DNA of 64,000 nucleotides, taken from contig CALHRZ010000007.1 in the NCBI GenBank assembly GCA_938038445.1, positions 1 to 64,000 of the forward strand, given 5' to 3'. Source of the stretch: an uncultured bacterium (lineage in GTDB: Bacteria; Verrucomicrobiota; Kiritimatiellia; CAIKKV01). The notes below the pieces were generated by a model. It did no database searches, was not told the DNA's origin, and saw only the letters and a list, made by a program, of their open reading frames with translations. A program made the translations under genes and the position numbers. Shown one piece after another: positions 27,858-36,465 of this stretch. Numbering within the stretch: the stretch's first letter is position 1; each line of letters begins with the position of its first letter.

Positions 27858-29050
27858 TGGGGTTCCTCCCCACTGGAGGCGGTCAGGATCCGGATGCTCG
27901 CTCCATCGGTTAATCGGTGTTGTCCCATGATGACAATGGGATCGCCTTCGACCAGGCCGCTCAGGATTTCCACCCATGAACCCTCTCGGATGCCGGTGGT
28001 GATGTCCCGGGCTTGAGCCGTTTCGCCGTTGGCCACGTAGACGATTTGGCGGTCGAGAATACGGATGATGGCCTCTGCGGGGATTGCGAGAGTCCGGGGG
28101 CGGATTTTGAGCGGGATACGGACGGAGGCATACAACCCCGATTTAAGGGGCAAGGAGTCGTCGGGAGGATTTTCGACGCGAAACTCGAGCGTGGCGGTTC
28201 GGATGGTTTTATCTACGGTTGGGAAAATGGCATACAGGTCGGCTTGAAGGGGGCGGTTTGGACGGGTGTCGATTTGAATTTCGGCCTTGACCGGCCGACC
28301 GGCGAGTTCGGGGAGATAGCGGGTGGGGATGGCGCAGCGGATGCGGACAGTGTCGGTATGCACGAGGCGGAGGAGGGGAGTGGAGGGGGACACCAAGGTT
28401 CCGGGATCGGCATACCGGGCCGCGACGATTCCATCGAAGGGGGCGCGGAGGAAGGCTTCGTTGCGGGTGACTTCTGCGGCTTGGAGGGCTGCTTCGGCTT
28501 GCGCGAGGCGAGCCAATGCCTGTTCGAGAGCGGCGGCGGCTTGCTCATCGAGTGTCACGGCGCGGTCTCGGGCCTGTTCCGTGATGGAGCCTTGGGCGAA
28601 GAGATTTTCCGCTCTTCGGCGTTCCCGCTCGGCCTCCGTGCGGTTGATTCGGGCGGCGGAAACGGCAGCACGCGCGACTTGGAGGGCGGCCTGTGCTTGA
28701 GCCACCGCTGCATCGAGGTCGTCGTGTTCCAGTTCGGCCACGCGCATACCGGCCTTGACGCGGACGCCTTCCTCGATGGGGGTTCCGTCTTCGCGGGCGA
28801 GGCGGGCCAGGCGGCCGGATATTTTTGGACGAATCTCCACGTCGTACAGCGCTTCCACGGTTCCGTTCAGGGACAGTTGTTCTTGGAGATCCATTCTTTC
28901 CGCGGAGGCGACGCGGACGGGCACGGGGGATCGGGTGGTGGTTTGCGTGGCTGCGGGTGGTTTTTTTGAGGACCGGAGTCCCGCGAGGGTGCCGGCGATG
29001 ATGACGAGGGTGATGAGAAGGATCAGGAGGATTCGGAGGAATGTTTTCAT
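27854..29050 (-). CDS. RND periplasmic adaptor (membrane fusion protein)
   Basis: A 398-residue HlyD/AcrA-type adaptor. An N-terminal membrane helix (LRILLILLITLVIIAG) anchors it. The lipoyl halves are GTVEALYDVEIRPKISG and FLRAPFDGIVAARYADPGTL, enclosing an Ala/Glu/Arg-rich coiled-coil hairpin at about 110-205. Beta-barrel and membrane-proximal domains follow (PAEAIIRI, GLVEGDPIVIMGQHRL). It bridges the RND permease and the TolC channel encoded on either side. The start overlaps the tolC-like stop and the end overlaps the permease start, each by 4 nt. Confidence 0.94.
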   Translation of the reverse strand: MKTFLRILLILLITLVIIAGTLAGLRSSKKPPAATQTTTRSPVPVRVASAERMDLQEQLSLNGTVEALYDVEIRPKISGRLARLAREDGTPIEEGVRVKAGMRVAELEHDDLDAAVAQAQAALQVARAAVSAARINRTEAERERRRAENLFAQGSITEQARDRAVTLDEQAAAALEQALARLAQAEAALQAAEVTRNEAFLRAPFDGIVAARYADPGTLVSPSTPLLRLVHTDTVRIRCAIPTRYLPELAGRPVKAEIQIDTRPNRPLQADLYAIFPTVDKTIRTATLEFRVENPPDDSLPLKSGLYASVRIPLKIRPRTLAIPAEAIIRILDRQIVYVANGETAQARDITTGIREGSWVEILSGLVEGDPIVIMGQHRLTDGASIRILTASSGEEPQ

Positions 29051-30477
29051 GGTGTCATTTCTTTCTCCAGCAGATCCGACAGGTCGGAGGGGTCGTCATC
29101 GAGCGGGGAAAGGGTTCCGACGGCGCGCCGCAGAGCCAGCCGCGCGAGGGTGTGTTGGTAAAGGGCTTCGGCGTATAGGGCCTCGGTTCGAAGGAGGGCG
29201 GCTCGTGCCTGCGCGAGTTCGGCGGCGGTGGTCACGCCTTCCCGATAACCGGCATCGGCCAAGGTGAGGGCTTCGCGGGCGCGTTGCAGGTTGACCGTTT
29301 GGGTTTCGACGATGCGTTCTGCGTTTTCGAGTGCGGCGAGGGTTTGAGAGAGTTCGAGCCAGACTTTTTCTTCAACAGATTCCCGCTCCCGGAGACGCCG
29401 TCGGAGGATGGCCTCTTCCTCGGCGATCCGGCCTTCACGGGCGAGTCCATCGAACAAGAACCAGTCGGCCTGAAGGCCGACCGACCAATCGGGGGTCCAG
29501 TCCCCCGCCCCGAGCCGGTCGTTATCGAGGCGCACTTGGTTGTATTGATAAAAGGCGGAGATCATGGGGAAGCGGGTTCCCTTTGCGGCCTGGACCGATT
29601 CCTGTTGGAGGCGGATCAGAAGGTCGGCCTGGTTGAGTTCCGGGCGGAATGCGAAGGTTTTTTGAAGAAGCGTTTTGAGCGCCGGTCGGCCGGCTTGGAG
29701 GGTGAGTTCGCCCGCCAATTGGACGGGAGTCTCTTCCCGAACGCCCATCAATTGGAAGAGGCGGAGACGGGCCACATGCACACGGTTTTGGGATTGAATG
29801 TGTTCGGCATGGGCGTTCGCGAGTTCCACTTCGGCGCGGAGAACATCGTACCGGGCGGCGACGCCTTGGGCGGCGCGGTCGCGGGTATTCCGGAGCTGCG
29901 TTTCGGCCGATTCGACGGCGGAGCGGGCGGCACATTCCAATCGCTGGGCGAGCAAGACGGCATAGAACGCCGAGGCGGTTTCCAGGACCAAGGCTTGAGT
30001 TCGACTGCGGATGAATTCATCGGACCAGAAATCGTAGAGGCGGGCGGCCCGCAACGCGGCCTGGATCGCGCCGCCGCGGAAGAGGGGTTGCGTGATGCGG
30101 AGACTGGCAGAATACCGTTCGAAGGGATCGGGGTTTGGGGTTGCTCCGGTGGTGCTGGGATCGAGGCGGGCGGCCGTGCCCTGGAGGGCGAGGGAGGGAA
30201 GAATCTGGCCGTAGGAGGAGAGGATACGCCCCGAGGCGATTTCTTTTTCTTCGAGTGCGGCGAGCAACTCTTTGTTCTGACGCAGGGCCAGTTTAACGGC
30301 GTCGGAGAGGGTCAAGACTCCTGCGATGGCCGGCGGGTTTTCTGGGGGAGGGGCGGGTGGGTGGGCGCGTTCGATCCGTTTCTCGCGAAGGGTGGCATGA
30401 TAGGCGGATCGAGTCACGCAGCCGGAGAGGAGGGCAGCGGAGCAGAGGAGGAGCGAACGAAGGGGGAGGCGGTTCAT
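29047..30477 (-). CDS. TolC-family outer-membrane efflux lipoprotein
   Basis: A 476-residue outer-membrane factor. The signal peptide MNRLPLRSLLLCSAALLSGC ends in a lipobox with Cys20, so it should be lipidated, as OprM is. Two repeated OEP helical domains follow, recognisable by LSDAVKLALRQNKELLAALEE and by PELNQADLLIRLQQ, with the second-repeat turn near WSVGLQADWFLFDG. I chose the ATG at 30477, overlapping the TetR stop (ATGA), because it gives a proper signal peptide. The gene is the outer-membrane part of the tripartite pump. Confidence 0.93.
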   Translation of the reverse strand: MNRLPLRSLLLCSAALLSGCVTRSAYHATLREKRIERAHPPAPPPENPPAIAGVLTLSDAVKLALRQNKELLAALEEKEIASGRILSSYGQILPSLALQGTAARLDPSTTGATPNPDPFERYSASLRITQPLFRGGAIQAALRAARLYDFWSDEFIRSRTQALVLETASAFYAVLLAQRLECAARSAVESAETQLRNTRDRAAQGVAARYDVLRAEVELANAHAEHIQSQNRVHVARLRLFQLMGVREETPVQLAGELTLQAGRPALKTLLQKTFAFRPELNQADLLIRLQQESVQAAKGTRFPMISAFYQYNQVRLDNDRLGAGDWTPDWSVGLQADWFLFDGLAREGRIAEEEAILRRRLRERESVEEKVWLELSQTLAALENAERIVETQTVNLQRAREALTLADAGYREGVTTAAELAQARAALLRTEALYAEALYQHTLARLALRRAVGTLSPLDDDPSDLSDLLEKEMTP

Positions 30478-31142
30478 GGGGAGCGCGACTCCGGTGGGCG
30501 GATGGCCGTCAGAAAGGTCTGGACAGCGTTTTCCGCGAGCGTTTCGAACGGGGTGAGGGTTGGGTTTAAGTTCCAGTAGCGGACGAACCCGAGGAGAAAG
30601 GCTTGGAAACACAGGGTGAGGCAAACGGGGTCGAGGGGGAGGAAAAGCCCTTCCGACACGCCGCGGCGGAACAGGTCCGTGAGGGTGGCGGAGTAGTGGG
30701 CGATGAAGGGGGTGTGGTGGTGCTTCAGGGTTCGTTCGAAGAGAAGCCGGTCGGAGGGTTCGTTGCTGAAGACGATTTGGGCGAGCGGTTGATGGAGGCT
30801 GATGCGGCGGAGGAAGAGGCGCATGATGGCGGCGATGGCGACGCGGGGATCGGGGATTTGGGCGACGAGGGCGTCGAATTCGCGCGTCAATTCCTCGTGG
30901 TGGTGGCGCAGGACATGGGCGTAGATATCTTCCTTGTCGCGGAAGAGGTTATAGAGGGTTCCGACGGCGAATCCGGCACGCGCGGCGATGGAGGCGATGG
31001 AGGCCCTGTGGAATCCCTTTCGGATGAATTCGGATTCGGCGGCTTCCAGAATGGCGGCGCGTCGGAACTCCCGTTCGCGGGTCTTGCGAAGGCTGCGACC
31101 GGTTCGAGATTTCCCTTTGGCTATTTGGCGGGTTCGGCGCAA
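30474..31142 (-). CDS. TetR-family repressor of the efflux operon
   Basis: About 222 residues if started at the TTG at 31142. The N-terminal helix-turn-helix is clear (ILEAAESEFIRKGFHRAS, SIASIAARAGFAVGTLYNLF, RDKEDIYAHVL), followed by a helical ligand domain. The frame stays open to a TTG at 31181, but that codon lies between a good -35 and -10 (31201-31173), so the true start should be downstream. The TTG at 31142 is the best candidate, though it lacks a clear Shine-Dalgarno. The gene is first in the tolC-MFP-RND-PII unit, overlaps tolC by 4 nt, and has two inverted repeats upstream, which suggests autorepression relieved by pump substrates. Confidence 0.85.
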   Translation of the reverse strand: MRRTRQIAKGKSRTGRSLRKTREREFRRAAILEAAESEFIRKGFHRASIASIAARAGFAVGTLYNLFRDKEDIYAHVLRHHHEELTREFDALVAQIPDPRVAIAAIMRLFLRRISLHQPLAQIVFSNEPSDRLLFERTLKHHHTPFIAHYSATLTDLFRRGVSEGLFLPLDPVCLTLCFQAFLLGFVRYWNLNPTLTPFETLAENAVQTFLTAIRPPESRSP

Positions 31143-31146
31143 TTTA

Positions 31147-31161
31147 TGAATCTCTGATTCA
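31147..31161. promoter_or_regulatory. Candidate TetR operator 1
   Basis: TGAATC-TCT-GATTCA is a perfect inverted repeat with 6-bp arms. It lies just upstream of the preferred TetR start and downstream of the predicted transcription start, where repressor binding would block transcription of the efflux operon. Confidence 0.55.
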
Positions 31162-31166
31162 AAACA

Positions 31167-31180
31167 TGAATTAGTATTCA
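31167..31180. promoter_or_regulatory. Candidate TetR operator 2
   Basis: TGAAT-TAGT-ATTCA is a second perfect inverted repeat with arms matching operator 1 (TGAAT/ATTCA). The repeats start 20 bp apart, about two helical turns. It covers the predicted -10 element, so binding would exclude RNA polymerase. Confidence 0.55.
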
Positions 31181-31201
31181 AAATCTAAACGCCGGCGTCA
31201 A
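31173..31201 (-). promoter_or_regulatory. Promoter of the tetR-tolC-MFP-RND-PII operon
   Basis: On the minus strand, TTGACG (31201-31196), a 17-bp spacer and AATACT (31178-31173) give a good promoter. It lies at the 3' end of the upstream MurU-AmgK gene on the same strand and overlaps operator 2. Confidence 0.6.
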
Positions 31202-33134
31202 GATATTTTTCGAGGAAAAGGGAGAGGGTGGGGAAGGAGGCACGGCCGCCGAGGCGGCGGACTGCTCGGTGCATGAGCCGGAGGGCGGCAGGAATATGAT
31301 CGGCGAAAGCGGCCGTTGCGGGGGAAGACCCGAGCCGCGCATAGGCGCCCAGAGCCTGGGCGAGCCGCTGTACGGCGGCCGTAAAAAAATCGTCGGTTTC
31401 GACGGGAAACGAGACGTGGCGGCGATATTCTTCCAACAGGGCGTCCTGAAGGGATTCGGAAAGGGAGACATAAGGATCGAAGAGGAGGGAGGCCAGATCA
31501 TACACGGCCGGCCCCCAGCGCATGCCCTGGTAGTCAATGAAGGCGGGGCCTTGCGGTGTGAGCAGAATATTGGAGGATTGGAGATCCCGATGGAGGAGCA
31601 CCCCTGGTAGTGTCAGAAGGCGTTGTGCAACATCTTCCATCTCGCGGAGGAGGGGGCGGATTTGGGCTGGCGTCATTCCCAGCCGGTGTTCGAGGAAGAA
31701 ACGGGCCCAGTAGCGGCGTTCCCAGCGATAGAGGCGGGGCGAAAAAGGAGGTGCGAGAGGAAGGTGGGCCGCTTCTGCGGCGGGGCGCCCCTTCTCGTGG
31801 AGGCGTGCGGCGAGGGCGAGCACCGGCTGATAAAGGTGGAATCGTTGGGTTTCGGAAGCGGTTCGCACGGCGGTGCAGAGGTCGAGGTCGCCCAGGTCCT
31901 CCAAAAGGAGGCAACGGCGGCGGGTCTGGGAGTTCAGGAGTTGGGGAACGCGGAGACCCAACTGATGAAGGAAGAGGGTATGGCGGGCGTATCGTGCGTT
32001 TTCTTGGCGTTCGCGCCCATATTCAATCAAGATGGCGGTTTTTTCTGCGGACAGCACGCGGACGAACGTTCGGTCCGAACCGCGCGCTGGAAATGCGCAG
32101 AGGGTTGTTCGATCGGGGTTCCAGCCGGCCTTTTGGAGGACGGTGGAAAGGCGGGGCCAACGGGCGGCGGGGAGAATACAACCGGTCAGGCGGGAGGCGA
32201 ACACCGTTGTTCCCGGTGCGACGACGGCCTGGCGCAGTTCGGTTCCGGGCGCGATGGAAGCGCCGGGGGCAACGAGGGAGTTTTCGATTCGAGCGCCTTG
32301 CCCGATCGTGGCATCCGGAGCGAGAGCGGTCCATCCCTTGAGATGAACGCCTTGGCGGCGGAACCGTTTTCGCAGTCCATTCTGGCGGCGGTCATAGAGC
32401 GCTGCACCCGGGGTTCGACTGCGGAAAGCGGCTTCCACGGCCTGATGGGTTGCGAGGTAATCGGAGAGGGTTCCGAGGTCGGCCCAAAAAGCGTTTGGCA
32501 AGGCACAACCCCGGATGACACCGCCTGAGGACTGGGCTTTTTCGTAGGCTTCGATGATGGAGGAAGGAATGGAAGGCGTCAGGAAGGGGAGGATGCGTCG
32601 GTCGAGGAGATGGAGGCCGCTGAAGGTGAAGGCATCGGGCTTTCCGGGGGATCCCTGACGGAACGAGGCGATGGTTCCTTTTTTCATGAGGACGGTTTGA
32701 GGCCCGATATGGGGGATGAGCCAGAGAACGGCGAGGGGAGGTGAAGGGGTTTGCCAGGTGGAGAGGAGGGGGGAGGGATCGGCTTCGAACGCGATGTCGC
32801 CGTTGATCAGCCAGAAGGGGTGGTCATCCAAAAACCATTCGGCATGACGCAACGCCCCGCCGGTGCCGAACGGACCGGCTGATTCAAACGAAAAATGGAG
32901 CTGGAGGGGGCCTTTCCAGGCGGAGGCGACGGCCCATACGGTATCGGCGCGACCCGCGAGGTTGATGAGGACATGCTGCACACCCCATTGGACGAGCCGG
33001 TCGAGGGTATGGTGGAGCAGAGGGCGGTTCCAGAGGGGGATGCAGGGTTTTGGGACGGCGTAACTAAGGGGGCGGAGGCGGGTGGCGAGGCCGGCGGCGA
33101 GGAGGAAGGCTTTGGTAGGCCGGGGAGGGGTCAT
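31185..33134 (-). CDS. Fused sugar-1-phosphate nucleotidyltransferase (MurU-like) and sugar kinase (AmgK-like)
   Basis: A 649-residue protein of three parts. Residues about 8-230 form a nucleotidyltransferase (LLAAGLATRLRPLSYAVPKP, INGDIAFEA). A short left-handed beta-helix follows (about 265-315, APDATIGQGARIENSLVAPG). The last part, about 330-640, is an APH-like kinase with the Brenner motif LLHRDLQSSNIL and the metal motif FIDYQGMRWGPAVYDLASLL. AmgK phosphorylates MurNAc/GlcNAc at the anomeric carbon and MurU makes the UDP-sugar, together a shortcut for peptidoglycan recycling. The upstream namZ gene overlaps by 4 nt and supports this role. Kinase specificity is inferred. Confidence 0.85.
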   Translation of the reverse strand: MTPPRPTKAFLLAAGLATRLRPLSYAVPKPCIPLWNRPLLHHTLDRLVQWGVQHVLINLAGRADTVWAVASAWKGPLQLHFSFESAGPFGTGGALRHAEWFLDDHPFWLINGDIAFEADPSPLLSTWQTPSPPLAVLWLIPHIGPQTVLMKKGTIASFRQGSPGKPDAFTFSGLHLLDRRILPFLTPSIPSSIIEAYEKAQSSGGVIRGCALPNAFWADLGTLSDYLATHQAVEAAFRSRTPGAALYDRRQNGLRKRFRRQGVHLKGWTALAPDATIGQGARIENSLVAPGASIAPGTELRQAVVAPGTTVFASRLTGCILPAARWPRLSTVLQKAGWNPDRTTLCAFPARGSDRTFVRVLSAEKTAILIEYGRERQENARYARHTLFLHQLGLRVPQLLNSQTRRRCLLLEDLGDLDLCTAVRTASETQRFHLYQPVLALAARLHEKGRPAAEAAHLPLAPPFSPRLYRWERRYWARFFLEHRLGMTPAQIRPLLREMEDVAQRLLTLPGVLLHRDLQSSNILLTPQGPAFIDYQGMRWGPAVYDLASLLFDPYVSLSESLQDALLEEYRRHVSFPVETDDFFTAAVQRLAQALGAYARLGSSPATAAFADHIPAALRLMHRAVRRLGGRASFPTLSLFLEKYLDAGV

Positions 33135-34291
33135 TCGGGCCGGTAGAGGAGGAGGGAGGAACGGAGTTGGTTGAAGCGGCGGAGGTTCGGCTCCCAGCGA
33201 GCGACAATGGAATGGGGAGGGGCGCCGTCGAGGAGTGCGAGTCGCACCTCATCCGTTCCATAGAGTTTGTCGAAGAATTCGGGCCGTGCCTTTTGCCACA
33301 GGCGTTTTTTCCCGTACAGTTCCTGGAGGGTTGAAAGGATGAGGACGGAGAGGGCGACGGGTCGGAAACGGCGCGGGTCCGTTACGACGATTCGGACACC
33401 GGAGAGAAGTCGGTTGGCCCATGGGCCGCTATTGGGGATGAAGGGGTGGAAATGGCACGAGACCCCGGGAAGGGGGGAGTCGGCAAGGCGTTCCAGGACT
33501 TCGGGGGCACGCATCCAAGGGGCTCCGAAGACTTGGAAAGGAAGGAGGCCGGTTCGATCGCACGTGAGCGAGGGAACGGCTTCGGTGAAGACGGTGGCGA
33601 GGTAGCATGCGGCGGATTCCCAGGAACGGATGCCGGGGGAGGGTGGGACCCAAGGTGGCCAGTCGGGTCCACGATGGGGCTGACGGGGCCATGCCCTCAT
33701 GGGGGCGATTTTAAGGGGCAGGTCAAGATTCCAAATCTTTTGGAGGCAGAGGGCCGTTTCGCCAGGGGTCATGGCGGTCGCGAGGGGAAGGGGTACTGCG
33801 CCGACAAAACTGGTGAAACGGCTTTCCAGCAGAGGACCATCCGGTTGGAAGGGAAGGGGAATGGGGCGATCGGCGATGATGAGGGGGGTCTGGAATCGGG
33901 CGGCGGTGCGGAGAACTTCGGCGAGTGTGCTCAGGTAGGTATAACATCGCGCGCCGATGTCCTGGAGGTCGAAAATCAGGAGGTCCAGGCGCCGGAGTTG
34001 AGCGGGATCGGGTGCTGGGCGGGTCCCGTAGAGGGAGCAGAGAGGAATATTCCAGTGGGGGAAGCGCGTCGAGGGGACGGGTTGTCCTGCCCCGGCGGAC
34101 CCGAAAAAGCCGTGTTCGGGCGAGAAGAGGACGGCGAGAGTGGTATCCTGTCGGCGATGCCAGGCTTCGGCGGCCGTGCAACCGTTTTGGGTCATGGCGG
34201 CGATGTGGGAGACCAGGCCCACCCTCTGACCGGCACCTGCGCGGCGTGCAAGCAGGACATCCATACCGGTTGCGAAACGCGGGCGGCTCAT
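33131..34291 (-). CDS. namZ: Exo-beta-N-acetylmuramidase NamZ (DUF1343, GH171)
   Basis: A 386-residue DUF1343 protein, the family of NamZ, which releases MurNAc from the non-reducing end of peptidoglycan fragments. Family motifs are clear: VGLVSHIAA, LFSPEHGFFGSAGAGQ, LIFDLQDIGARCYTYLSTL and IADRPIPL. No signal peptide is predicted, so the substrate would be imported muropeptides or glycans unless export is unconventional. The ATG at 34291 overlaps the stop of the sensor-kinase-like gene (ATGA) and starts where the family does. The stop overlaps the MurU-AmgK start. The two genes form a MurNAc release, phosphorylation and UDP-activation route. Confidence 0.88.
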   Translation of the reverse strand: MSRPRFATGMDVLLARRAGAGQRVGLVSHIAAMTQNGCTAAEAWHRRQDTTLAVLFSPEHGFFGSAGAGQPVPSTRFPHWNIPLCSLYGTRPAPDPAQLRRLDLLIFDLQDIGARCYTYLSTLAEVLRTAARFQTPLIIADRPIPLPFQPDGPLLESRFTSFVGAVPLPLATAMTPGETALCLQKIWNLDLPLKIAPMRAWPRQPHRGPDWPPWVPPSPGIRSWESAACYLATVFTEAVPSLTCDRTGLLPFQVFGAPWMRAPEVLERLADSPLPGVSCHFHPFIPNSGPWANRLLSGVRIVVTDPRRFRPVALSVLILSTLQELYGKKRLWQKARPEFFDKLYGTDEVRLALLDGAPPHSIVARWEPNLRRFNQLRSSLLLYRPE

Positions 34292-36210
34292 GCCGGGGGA
34301 GATTCTCGGGGCGGCGATTCGCCCAGGAACCGACGGATGGCCTCGAGGAGCGTTTTCCGCTCGAAGGGTTTTTGGACGAAAGTCCATTCGCAAGGGGGCA
34401 TGAATCGGCGGAGATAATCGCGGGAGAAGCCGGAGGTGATGATCAGGGGGGCGCCGGGCTTGGCATCGACGAGGCGGCGCATAAACGGCTCGATATCCAT
34501 ATCGGGCATGACGGCATTGACCATACAGATGGCATAGGCGTCGGGGGATTTGCGGTAGAGGGAGAGACCTTCGGCGGCGGTTCGAGCGGTATGGACGCGG
34601 AATCCTTCGTTGTTGAGAAGCGCCTCCGTTTCTTCGAGAAAAATGTCCTCGTGGTCTATGGCGAGGATCAGGGGTTTTTCCTCCCGGCGCGGGGCGAGCT
34701 GGGGGGCGGCGATGGGCAAGAATATCTGGAAGACGGTTCCAGAGGCTGGCGTGCTTCGGACGGAGACCCATCCCCCGTAGCCGAGTACGGCGGTATGTGC
34801 GACGGAGAGGCCGAGTCCCATGCCGCCGTTCTCACGGGGGGAGGAGAACGGGTCGAAGAGATGGGCGAGGTCTTCCGGCGAGAGGTTGGCGCCGGTATCT
34901 CCGATTTGGACGATGGCGTAGGGGCCGATTTGGGCGCGGGGATTCGCCTGGATGTCCGGCCGTTTGACCATCTGCTCACGGCAGGAAAAACGGATTTGAG
35001 CGCCTTTGGGGAGGGACTCTGCGCGTTGGAACAGGAAATCAATGAAAATATCCACCAGTTGAGCAGGGTCGGCCAGGACGTGGGTAGGGCGCCCGGAATC
35101 GGAGAAACGAATTTCCACGCCGTTTCGCTCGAGGGCAGGTTGGGCCAGTTCGATGGCGCGCGTGAGGGCCTGTTTCAATGAGACGGGTTGGAGGCGGACA
35201 TCGCCTTCGGTATTACTTGCCCGGGCGATGGTAAGGATGCGGCGGGTAAGATCCTGGCCCAGGCGGGAGGCATCCATAATTTTTTGCGCGTCGGCGTGGG
35301 CGCTGGTATTTCGGGCGACGGTGGAGAGAAGCGAAGAGGCGAAACCGGTGAGGGCGCCGAAGATGCGGGAATATTCGCGGGCAACAGTGCTGGAGAGTTT
35401 GCCCAAGGCCTCCATTTTTTCGGCGCGCCGGTGGTGTCGTTCATTCCGGAGTGTTCGGCTCACATCCCGGAGGATAAGGACGACGCCTTCGAGTCGGCGG
35501 GGGTCGAGGAGAATGGGGGCTCCCGAGACCGAGACTTCTTTCTCTTTCTTGTTTTTGTCGGTCAGAAGAAGCGTTCGTTCTGGAAGGGAGCGGGCTTTGC
35601 CGCTTCGGAGCATTTTCATTGCGGGGCATTCGATGGGGCGGCGGCTTTCGGGGTCGGCCACGAGGCAGATGTCGGCTAACGAGCGTCCAATGGCATCTTT
35701 GCGATTCCAGCGGGTGAGGCGTTCGGCGGCGCGGTTGAAGAAGTTGATGGTGCCTTGTCGGTCGGTCGTGATCAGGCCATCGGTGAGGGAATCGAGGGCG
35801 GTGGTGAACCAACGGCGGGACTCTTCGAGGCGGGTTTCGTACTGATGACGGAAGAGGGCGATTTCGAGGGCGATTTTGAGATCTGTTTTTTCCAGGGGGC
35901 GGTGGAGGAAACCGAAGGGGGAAGCGGATTGGACTTTTTCGAGTAGGGCGGGATTGGAGGAGTCGGCGATGTACACGACGGGGATGCGGAGTTTCAAGAG
36001 TTGGGCACCGGTTTGGAAGGCGTCCGGATGACCTTCGAGTTCTGTTTCGATGAGGGCGAGATCGGGCGGGAGCGAGTGGGCGGCTTCGAGCGCCTGTTGG
36101 CCGGAAAGGGCGGGGCCGTCGGCGCCATATCCGAGCGAGGCGACGAGGTTCTGGAGTTCGGCGCCGGCCTCGGGGGTTTTGGAAAGAATCAAGATGCGAA
36201 TACCCGCCAT
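34288..36210 (-). CDS. Degenerate hybrid histidine kinase (REC-PAS-HK-REC) lacking phosphotransfer residues
   Basis: A 640-residue cytoplasmic protein with receiver, PAS, dimerisation/ATPase and receiver domains. The usual phospho-residues are altered. The first receiver has Glu55 (LALIETELEG) for the Asp and Arg104 for the Lys. The H-box reads LGKLSSTVAREY with Arg278 for His. The ATPase N-box has Gln395 for Asn. The last receiver has Asn565 (MVNAVMPDMD) for Asp. The G2 box GGMGLGLS and DTG remain. It should be unable to autophosphorylate and may act as a phosphorylation-independent scaffold or sensor. It heads the namZ operon with ATGA overlap. The reading frame is intact over full length, which argues against a pseudogene. 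Confidence 0.85.
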   Translation of the reverse strand: MAGIRILILSKTPEAGAELQNLVASLGYGADGPALSGQQALEAAHSLPPDLALIETELEGHPDAFQTGAQLLKLRIPVVYIADSSNPALLEKVQSASPFGFLHRPLEKTDLKIALEIALFRHQYETRLEESRRWFTTALDSLTDGLITTDRQGTINFFNRAAERLTRWNRKDAIGRSLADICLVADPESRRPIECPAMKMLRSGKARSLPERTLLLTDKNKKEKEVSVSGAPILLDPRRLEGVVLILRDVSRTLRNERHHRRAEKMEALGKLSSTVAREYSRIFGALTGFASSLLSTVARNTSAHADAQKIMDASRLGQDLTRRILTIARASNTEGDVRLQPVSLKQALTRAIELAQPALERNGVEIRFSDSGRPTHVLADPAQLVDIFIDFLFQRAESLPKGAQIRFSCREQMVKRPDIQANPRAQIGPYAIVQIGDTGANLSPEDLAHLFDPFSSPRENGGMGLGLSVAHTAVLGYGGWVSVRSTPASGTVFQIFLPIAAPQLAPRREEKPLILAIDHEDIFLEETEALLNNEGFRVHTARTAAEGLSLYRKSPDAYAICMVNAVMPDMDIEPFMRRLVDAKPGAPLIITSGFSRDYLRRFMPPCEWTFVQKPFERKTLLEAIRRFLGESPPRESPPA

Positions 36211-36237
36211 TCGCCTGTGGCCTCCGCGTTCGGGAGC

Positions 36238-36266
36238 AGTATGGCAAAACGGTGGGATGCATTCAA
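36238..36266 (-). promoter_or_regulatory. Candidate promoter of the kinase-like/namZ operon
   Basis: On the minus strand, TTGAAT (36266-36261), a 17-bp spacer and CATACT (36243-36238) fit a housekeeping promoter at four of six positions each. GGAGG lies before the ATG at 36210. Both hexamers are moderate. Confidence 0.45.
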
Positions 36267-36348
36267 GTGGGGAGGTTTAAGAGGAAACCCGAGGCTTGAA
36301 GGGCGGGAAGGTTGGGAATACCATGTGGCAAAAACGGAAATCGAGGCC

Positions 36349-36465
36349 ATGAATCGGGTTGAACGCGCGTTTGGGGAGGCGATGGAAACGTTACGGATCG
36401 GGGACACGCCTGAGCATTTGCCATTGAAGAAGGATTTGTCCCAGGGGGCGGGGCATGCCCGTTGA
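36349..36465 (+). other. Doubtful 38-codon open frame before the methyltransferase gene
   Basis: An ATG frame (MNRVERAFGEAMETLRIGDT, continuing to a TGA at 36463-36465) overlaps the next gene start by 11 nt. I see no ribosome-binding site and no family resemblance. It may be a short leader frame or simply untranslated leader of the methyltransferase gene. Confidence 0.15.
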
